Source: DAOUJI01 sp034422875
GTDB taxonomy: Bacteria > Chloroflexota > Dehalococcoidia > Lucifugimonadales > JAGWBF01
DNA length: 64,000 nucleotides
Assembly (NCBI GenBank): GCA_034422875.1
Contig: DAOUJI010000107.1
Span: 9,998 to 73,997 of the forward strand
Direction: 5' to 3'
This document shows positions 59,701 to 64,000 of this stretch, piece after piece. The notes beneath the pieces were generated by a model. The model was not told the origin of the DNA and searched no databases. It worked only from the letters and a program-made list of their open reading frames with translations. The position numbers and the translations under genes were made by a program. The first letter of the stretch is position 1. Each line of letters starts with the position of its first letter.

Positions 59701-60528
59701 GTGATTATAGGAGCAATCACCAACTCATGGAGGGAACACATTCCCCATACCGACATGGCCCGAATGGTGGAGCGAGTGCGGAATCGAGGCGCTACTCACA
59801 TCGAACTGCGGCAAACTTGTTTAGGGCAGTATGAACAGGGCGCGGGAGACGACTGGCGCCCCGACATAGCCGGGCTGGAGAAGCTGTCCCGAACCTTCCC
59901 CACTATGTCATTCAACCTGGCCGCAGGGTACCCTTGTCTGACCCGGGAGCAGGACCCCACCGAGCCGGTGTTTCAAGCCTGCCTGGAGACTGCGAAGCGA
60001 GTCAACCCGGTCACTCCCCGCCTGCGGTTAGTGGACACAACACGCTCCGAGGGATTCTGGGAGAAGCCTGACGACATACCCGCGACGGCCCTTGGAGTCG
60101 CCACCCTGGTGAGGGAAGCCGCCAGCCAGGGCGTTCAACTGTTTCTGGAAAACGGCCCTCAGCCCATCCGCTCCATGACCTTACTGGTGCAAGAGGTCAG
60201 AAACTCCCTTAGCCCGGAAGAAGCGGCCTATTTCGGACTGTGCCTCGACCCAATCAACAGCCTGAGGACAGACCCCGACAGCGATCCCGTAGCGGAGCTG
60301 GAAGCGGCGCCCGACGACTATATCTTCATGATGCATTTCAAGCAGACTCGCGGCGGAGAAGCCCACCCGTCGGTGGATGAAGGGGACCTGGACTATTCCA
60401 GGCTTCTAAAGACGTTGGAGGCGAAGGGATACGAAGGGCTGGCCGTCCTGGAGATACCGCCGCAAGAAGAGGTCTTCGACAACTTCCGCGAGAGCGTGGA
60501 GTACCTCAGCGCTTCGAGGGGGACGTGA
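59701..60528 (+). CDS. Xylose isomerase-like TIM-barrel protein (sugar phosphate isomerase/epimerase family)
   Basis: The protein has 275 residues from a GTG start that follows AAGGGGGTCC. It has MARMVERVRNRGATHIELRQ, VQLFLENGPQPIRSMTLLVQ and FGLCLDPINSLRT, which give the metal-binding Glu and Asp of the AP-endonuclease-2/xylose isomerase-like barrel. The substrate is unknown. It lies downstream of a helicase flanked by copies of its own promoter region. Confidence 0.8.
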   Translation: MIIGAITNSWREHIPHTDMARMVERVRNRGATHIELRQTCLGQYEQGAGDDWRPDIAGLEKLSRTFPTMSFNLAAGYPCLTREQDPTEPVFQACLETAKRVNPVTPRLRLVDTTRSEGFWEKPDDIPATALGVATLVREAASQGVQLFLENGPQPIRSMTLLVQEVRNSLSPEEAAYFGLCLDPINSLRTDPDSDPVAELEAAPDDYIFMMHFKQTRGGEAHPSVDEGDLDYSRLLKTLEAKGYEGLAVLEIPPQEEVFDNFRESVEYLSASRGT

Positions 60529-60550
60529 CGGCGCTGGAGCTCATTCACCT

Positions 60551-60580
60551 GTAGGGGCGACCGGCGGTCGCCCAGCCCCA
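60551..60580. repeat. Truncated copy of the GTAGGGGCGACC palindrome
   Basis: GTAGGGGCGACCGGCGGTCG is followed by CCCAGCCCC. It lacks the central CCGG symmetry of the complete copies at 33417 and 62711. Confidence 0.7.
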
Positions 60581-60635
60581 TCCACTAATAGTCGTTTGAT
60601 AATCGCGCCAAGCGTTTGCGCCGCCTGTGGGAGCC

Positions 60636-61751
60636 TCAGCTTCCGGTGAACCGGGCGGGGTCGAACGCAGCGACGGGGAGCGACGTGACGCCGTCGGAGA
60701 GCAGGTCGGCGGCTGCGGCTCCTATAGAGGCACCCAGCAATATCCCCTTCCGTCCCGCTCCCGTGGCCAAGACCACGTTGTCCCACCCGGGAGCGCGCCC
60801 AACGATGGGCAAACCATCGCCGGAAACAGGCCTGAGGCAGGCAGTCTGAAGGTCCACCTTGGCTGACTCCAGGCTGGGCATCATCTTCAACGCTCCCTCA
60901 AATATGCCCTCCCGGGCCTCTGGAGTCGGCTCGTCGAAGAAGCCGACTTCCTCCTCCGTGGTGCCTATCCACACCAGCCCGTTCCACTTGGCGGATATAT
61001 AGCCGCCGCCCGTTCCGTATACGGTGCGTACAGGGGCTTTCTCAGCTTCCAGTCTAAGTATCTGGCCTTTCACGGGAGTCACCGGAATATTGACGCCCAG
61101 CCATTCGGCGGCGGCGTTCATCCAGGGCCCCATCGCAAATATGACAGAGCCGCACTCCAACCGGCCATCTTCCAGTTGGACCGATTCAACCCGACCTCCA
61201 GAAGACTGGATTCCCGCCACGCGGCCTTGCTTGATATCCACTCCCAGCTTCTCGGCGGCTGCGGCTATTCCCAGGCTGTATTGGTAAGAGTCGATCAGCC
61301 AACCGCCGTCTACGTGAAGAGCCTTGACGATGTTGTGGGACAGGTCGGGTTCAAGGGAACGGACCTCCAGGGCGTCCAGCCAGACGGGATCGAACCCGTC
61401 GAGCCGCCCCGCCAGCCCGTACAGCCACTCGAATTCAGACGCCTCCGCCTCGTTCATCGCCACCCACATGCAGGTGGTGGGGCTCAAATGGTTGTCTATT
61501 CCGGTGTCCGTGGTCAGCTCTTTCGCCAGTTCAACTGTCCTGTAGAGACCCTCCACGGCGATGGGTTCCATGGAATCCGGGATGCCGTGGCCGTTCAGGG
61601 GGTTGAGGATTCCGGCGGCATACCCGGACGCGCAAGAGGCGACCGCATCGGCTTCGATGACGGTGACCTTGACTCCCTTGCGGGCCAGATAGTAGGCGGC
61701 TGAGACGCCCGCTATTCCGCCGCCTACGATAACTGTGTCGTTGGCTGCCAT
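60636..61751 (-). CDS. FAD-dependent oxidoreductase (glycine/D-amino-acid oxidase type)
   Basis: The protein has 371 residues. The N-terminus DTVIVGGGIAGVSAAYYLAR has the G-x-G-x-x-G dinucleotide fold, and VIEADAVASCASGYAAGILN holds the second binding segment. The C-terminal region has LQTACLRPVSGDGLPIVGRA and NVVLATGAGRKGILLGASIG. Members oxidise amines of amino acids, including ThiO; no thiamine gene is adjacent. TAACAT on the minus strand lies about 17 bases before the ATG. Confidence 0.85.
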   Translation of the reverse strand: MAANDTVIVGGGIAGVSAAYYLARKGVKVTVIEADAVASCASGYAAGILNPLNGHGIPDSMEPIAVEGLYRTVELAKELTTDTGIDNHLSPTTCMWVAMNEAEASEFEWLYGLAGRLDGFDPVWLDALEVRSLEPDLSHNIVKALHVDGGWLIDSYQYSLGIAAAAEKLGVDIKQGRVAGIQSSGGRVESVQLEDGRLECGSVIFAMGPWMNAAAEWLGVNIPVTPVKGQILRLEAEKAPVRTVYGTGGGYISAKWNGLVWIGTTEEEVGFFDEPTPEAREGIFEGALKMMPSLESAKVDLQTACLRPVSGDGLPIVGRAPGWDNVVLATGAGRKGILLGASIGAAAADLLSDGVTSLPVAAFDPARFTGS

Positions 61752-61960
61752 AAGTCTTCGGCGCTAATGTTAGCCTATCGGACGGCAAACTTAAATGGGT
61801 TGGACCGCATTGCCGCCGTTATTCACTCATGGGATACTTGCACCCATGCCTGCGAATGGTTGGAGAACCAGCCCCGGAACTTTCGAGCCGGTGCGCCGCC
61901 GACAACAATAGCGCTCCCACCAAACGATAAGACGCCAACACAACATAGGAGGCCGGAAGG

Positions 61961-62230
61961 ATGCAACTGTACTGGAAGGAACGTCGGAGCGGCCAAAGCC
62001 TGGTCCTGGCCGCTGAGGACGGGAGCGAACTGGAGGTGGGCGCCGTGCGGGAGACGCCCCGGGGGTTCGATGCGTTGGCTAAGACCAACACCTATGACCC
62101 CGGCCGCGCCCAGAAGGACTTTCCCAGCATGGACGACGCAAAGGCTTTCGTGGAGTCTTTCAGCCCGTGGCTGATATTCGGCGGCCATCCAGGCTTGGAC
62201 GTGGAGAGCGAGGTGCGCCCGGCTGAATAA
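61961..62230 (+). CDS. Unrecognised 89-residue protein
   Basis: I do not recognise the family. The protein has LVLAAEDGSELEVGAVRETP, GFDALAKTNTYDPGRAQKDF and SFSPWLIFGGHPGLDVESEV, and is small, soluble and acidic. An AGGAGGCCGGAAGG lies just before the ATG. It is convergent with the DUF2007 gene. The 209-base gap upstream (61752-61960) holds nothing that I can name. Confidence 0.6.
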   Translation: MQLYWKERRSGQSLVLAAEDGSELEVGAVRETPRGFDALAKTNTYDPGRAQKDFPSMDDAKAFVESFSPWLIFGGHPGLDVESEVRPAE

Positions 62231-62232
62231 AC

Positions 62233-62589
62233 TCAGTTTAGGATGTTGCCGACCAGAAGCTCGATAATCCCATACAGCAACGCCCCGGCGGTGATGATTA
62301 AGAGAACGACCAGCATCGTAGGCAAAGGCCTGTTGGCGCTTTGCTGACGTTCCATCACCTCGGCAGGAGCAATCTCTAAAATGTCGCAGGCCCGAGCCAC
62401 GTCCTCCTCATAGACGTACAAGGCGTGGGGCACGTTGAAAATACCGCCTCCGAGCCCCGGCCCGGCGCCCAGCGACCGCACCGCGCATGCAATGTCCTCT
62501 TCCCGCAGGCGAGAGGCCGCAAGTTGGGCCTCCGGTTCGTTTTCGAACACAGTGAGCCTGATTTGTTTTCGGTTTCTCGGTCCGTTCAT
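62233..62589 (-). CDS. DUF2007-domain protein with C-terminal membrane helix
   Basis: The protein has 118 residues. The N-terminal half (LTVFENEPEAQLAASRLREE followed by DIACAVRS) is a DUF2007 domain, a GlnB-like fold suggested to transduce signals. The last 35 residues include TMLVVLLIITAGALLYGIIE, a membrane helix. No partner gene is evident. The stop lies 3 bases from that of the convergent gene. Confidence 0.78.
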   Translation of the reverse strand: MNGPRNRKQIRLTVFENEPEAQLAASRLREEDIACAVRSLGAGPGLGGGIFNVPHALYVYEEDVARACDILEIAPAEVMERQQSANRPLPTMLVVLLIITAGALLYGIIELLVGNILN

Positions 62590-62710
62590 CGGATTGGCGC
62601 CTTCGCAGCGTTAGGGCGGCAGGATTATACCGTGATTCGGCGGTTTAGGGGACTGGGTGTTTCGTCCGTTCGTGACGAGTCTGTCGGAGCCCACCGTCCG
62701 ATGGGATTAT

Positions 62711-62744
62711 CCGGTAGGGGCGACCGGCCGGTCGCCCCTACCGG
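62711..62744. repeat. Perfect 34-base palindrome (GTAGGGGCGACC family)
   Basis: CCGGTAGGGGCGACCGG is followed by its exact reverse complement. It is the longest palindromic copy in the window. The gap 62590-62850 also holds AT-rich sequence and the -10 box of the next gene. Confidence 0.85.
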
Positions 62745-62835
62745 CATGTGAGCAATCGCGGTAATTCTTGTGGCAGCGCCTCTGCCGCAGGGACGAAAAA
62801 GCAATCTCAGAGCAACTGCAAAATTCCCATTGCCA

Positions 62836-62844
62836 TGCTACAAT
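62836..62844 (+). promoter_or_regulatory. Extended -10 box six bases before a start codon
   Basis: TGCTACAAT (TGnTACAAT) is followed by GTTGCC and then ATG 62851. Transcription would begin at or next to the A of the ATG, so the message is likely leaderless. No -35 was found. Confidence 0.5.
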
Positions 62845-62850
62845 GTTGCC

Positions 62851-63324
62851 ATGTACCAGTCACCGCCCATACACACGGACCGCCATAAGGCGTCCTTCAA
62901 CTTTACACTCATCCTGTCCATAGGCGTCGTGGTGGTTGGGGTGCTCAGCGGCTTCGAGCCGATCCTCATCATCATGGGAATCGCGTTCGGGGCGTTCGCA
63001 TGGCTTACGACGCCTACTCAATATCTAATCTTCGAGGACCGGCTGCAGATCGTCTACGGACGTCCCCGCACCAGGGACCTGGGTTTTCACGAGGTCGCAG
63101 GAGTCGAGGCCATCAATTTGCCCTTCGGCGTCAGGCTTATGATCGTCACCGACCGGGGCCGCCGCCACTTCATTCAGCCTCGTGACCCTGAGCAGTTTGG
63201 TGGATTGCTTCAGGACGCTTTGAGCAGGTTCAGGGCCAGGTACGGGATGCCCTCGGAGCCCCAGCCTCCGGCGGAACCACCTCCGCCCGTGGACCCGGAG
63301 CAGCCTCCGGATCCTTCTGCGTAG
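62851..63324 (+). CDS. Bacterial PH-domain membrane protein
   Basis: The protein has 157 residues from ATG 62851 (MYQSPPIHTDRHKASFNFTL); an open extension upstream crosses intergenic DNA. Two membrane segments (LILSIGVVVVGVLSGF and ILIIMGIAFGAFAWLT) are followed by a beta-rich domain (YLIFEDRLQIVYGRPRTRDL, then RLMIVTDRGRRHFIQPRDPE) resembling bacterial PH domains, and a Pro-rich end (PPAEPPPPVDPEQPPDP). The function is unknown. Confidence 0.7.
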   Translation: MYQSPPIHTDRHKASFNFTLILSIGVVVVGVLSGFEPILIIMGIAFGAFAWLTTPTQYLIFEDRLQIVYGRPRTRDLGFHEVAGVEAINLPFGVRLMIVTDRGRRHFIQPRDPEQFGGLLQDALSRFRARYGMPSEPQPPAEPPPPVDPEQPPDPSA

Positions 63325-63342
63325 CTGCACAGTCGCCCCGCA

Positions 63343-63777
63343 TCAAGTCCTCTTAACCACGTAGGTCCCCACCATCTTGTCGAACCAGCTCTGCTTATTG
63401 TCGTCGAATAAGCAGAAGAAGTGACCCAGGAGCAAGGGCGCCAGCGGGAAAGCCACCACCTTGCCCATAACCTCCCGAATGGCCGCCCGGGCTATGCCCA
63501 TCTCGCCATCAGCAGTGGTGACCACCGCAATCCTGAAGACCATCTTGCCCGGAGTCTGGCCTCTTAAGGCCGTGAAGAGCGTGAAATAACCTGCATGGGC
63601 GAACCATGCGATCCCAACGGCTATGTCACGGCCGAACAGAAAGACGAGCAATGAGTCGAATGCGAAGAGAATAAGCAGATCGGTGACCAGGGCGAAAAGC
63701 CGGATAAAGAAGCCCATTGGCTCCGAGGGCAATTGGGGACCGGCTTGTGTGGAAGAGGTTTCCAGAGGCTTCCTCAA
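63343..63777 (-). CDS. RDD-family membrane protein
   Basis: The protein has 144 residues. It has the family's Arg and Asp in FFIRLFALVTDLLILFAFDS, a second hydrophobic hairpin, and the GQTPGKMVFRIAVVTTADGE motif, followed by the last helix (FPLAPLLLGHFFCLFDDNKQ). RDD proteins are small polytopic proteins of unknown or varied role, possibly transport-related. A dispersed repeat lies upstream of the start. Confidence 0.82.
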   Translation of the reverse strand: MRKPLETSSTQAGPQLPSEPMGFFIRLFALVTDLLILFAFDSLLVFLFGRDIAVGIAWFAHAGYFTLFTALRGQTPGKMVFRIAVVTTADGEMGIARAAIREVMGKVVAFPLAPLLLGHFFCLFDDNKQSWFDKMVGTYVVKRT

Positions 63778-63801
63778 CTAAGGCTCCAACGATTGTGGCG
63801 C

Positions 63802-63838
63802 CCTTCGACTCCACTCCGTTCCGCTCAGGATGAACGGA
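63802..63838. repeat. Dispersed repeat of the CTTCGACT...GCTCAGGATGAAC type
   Basis: CTTCGACTCCACTCCGTTCC is followed by GCTCAGGATGAACGG. It shares both ends with the copy at 16914-16967, but the centre is shorter. Confidence 0.65.
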
Positions 63839-63959
63839 TACGATACGGGGCAGAAGTTTACATCCGGTCTGGAATTTAGGCAACAACGCGAATTGACTCA
63901 TACTAAATGTTACCGAAGAGGTTATCGTTGCCTCGCAAGCAGTGTTGCCGGAGGGTGGA

Positions 63960-64000
63960 GTGACGCGAGGCGGTGTGAAGGAGTATTTGGAAGCTATAAG
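63960..64000 (+). CDS. Start of a possible integrase/transposase gene, cut by the window edge
   Basis: GTG 63960 is preceded by GGAGG about 6 bases upstream. The 13 complete codons read VTRGGVKEYLEAI, and the remaining bases begin an Arg codon. The run resembles the N-terminus of a family of transposase/integrase-core proteins, but a dozen residues cannot prove it. The gene continues beyond the window. Confidence 0.35.
   Translation, partial: MTRGGVKEYLEAI

Noticed and set aside
1..64000. tRNA, rRNA genes and CRISPR arrays
   Set aside because: No GTTCRA-type T-loop context, rRNA core or array of equal spaced repeats was found on either strand by eye; a dedicated search could still find a tRNA.

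Overview
The window looks like chromosome of a high-GC bacterium, most likely a Chloroflexota member of the Dehalococcoidia/SAR202 type. This is an inference from gene content: tandem FmdB zinc ribbons, F420-type luciferase-like oxidoreductases, futalosine-route menaquinone genes, a DUF1385 gene beside rpmE, a zinc-ribbon DEAD-box helicase and a split transketolase. No rRNA or tRNA gene was recognised, so the phylum is not proved.

Layout. 1-153: start of a CoA-transferase gene. 402-2384: a GIY-YIG/DUF4357 gene, then selD, whose catalytic residue is encoded by an in-frame TGA. 2429-12965 (minus): a long co-directional run of toxin-antitoxin pair, translin homologue, thiE, two FmdB proteins, prfB with its programmed frameshift, endonuclease V, Nudix, recJ, fabF and a B12-type radical SAM protein. 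13252-16315: a frameshifted small gene, then yraN, rnhB, mnmA and a cupin (minus). 16514-19134: a VOC protein, two LLM oxidoreductases and a DUF393 protein (plus). 19143-21290: a restriction-modification island. 21507-25358: riboflavin genes (ribBA, ribE, ribD) and dcd. 25502-30212: an envelope module of SIMPL lipoprotein, anti-sigma factor, ECF sigma factor and VWA lipoprotein. 30462-35836: mqnE, mqnA, mqnC and mqnD with a Gfo/Idh oxidoreductase. 36003-37393: an MTHFR-like protein and a CinA-C protein. 37635-39789: DUF1385, rpmE, rpmA, rplU. 39855-40756: an IS1-family element. 40804-44944: small accessory genes, rsmG, a flippase-like protein and an Excalibur lipoprotein. 45096-55718: mfd, HAD, proB, proA, split transketolase and amidohydrolase. 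55718-63777: thpR, an AAA_14 ATPase, a DEAD-box helicase, a TIM-barrel protein, an FAD oxidoreductase and small membrane proteins. The right edge carries what may be the start of an integrase-type gene.

The most striking pattern is that several accessory genes sit between an intact core gene and a partial copy of that gene's end or promoter. The RM system lies between full-length DUF393 and a 126-bp copy of its 3' end. A coiled-coil/membrane gene lies between a Gfo/Idh gene and a copy of its 3' end. The DEAD-box helicase lies between a TIM-barrel gene and a copy of its promoter. The AAA_14 ATPase lies between 48-bp palindromic direct repeats. GIY-YIG may be a weaker fifth case. Three families of dispersed intergenic repeats also occur. 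Several genes have a TATAAT-like box only 6-8 bases before their start codon, suggesting leaderless transcripts.
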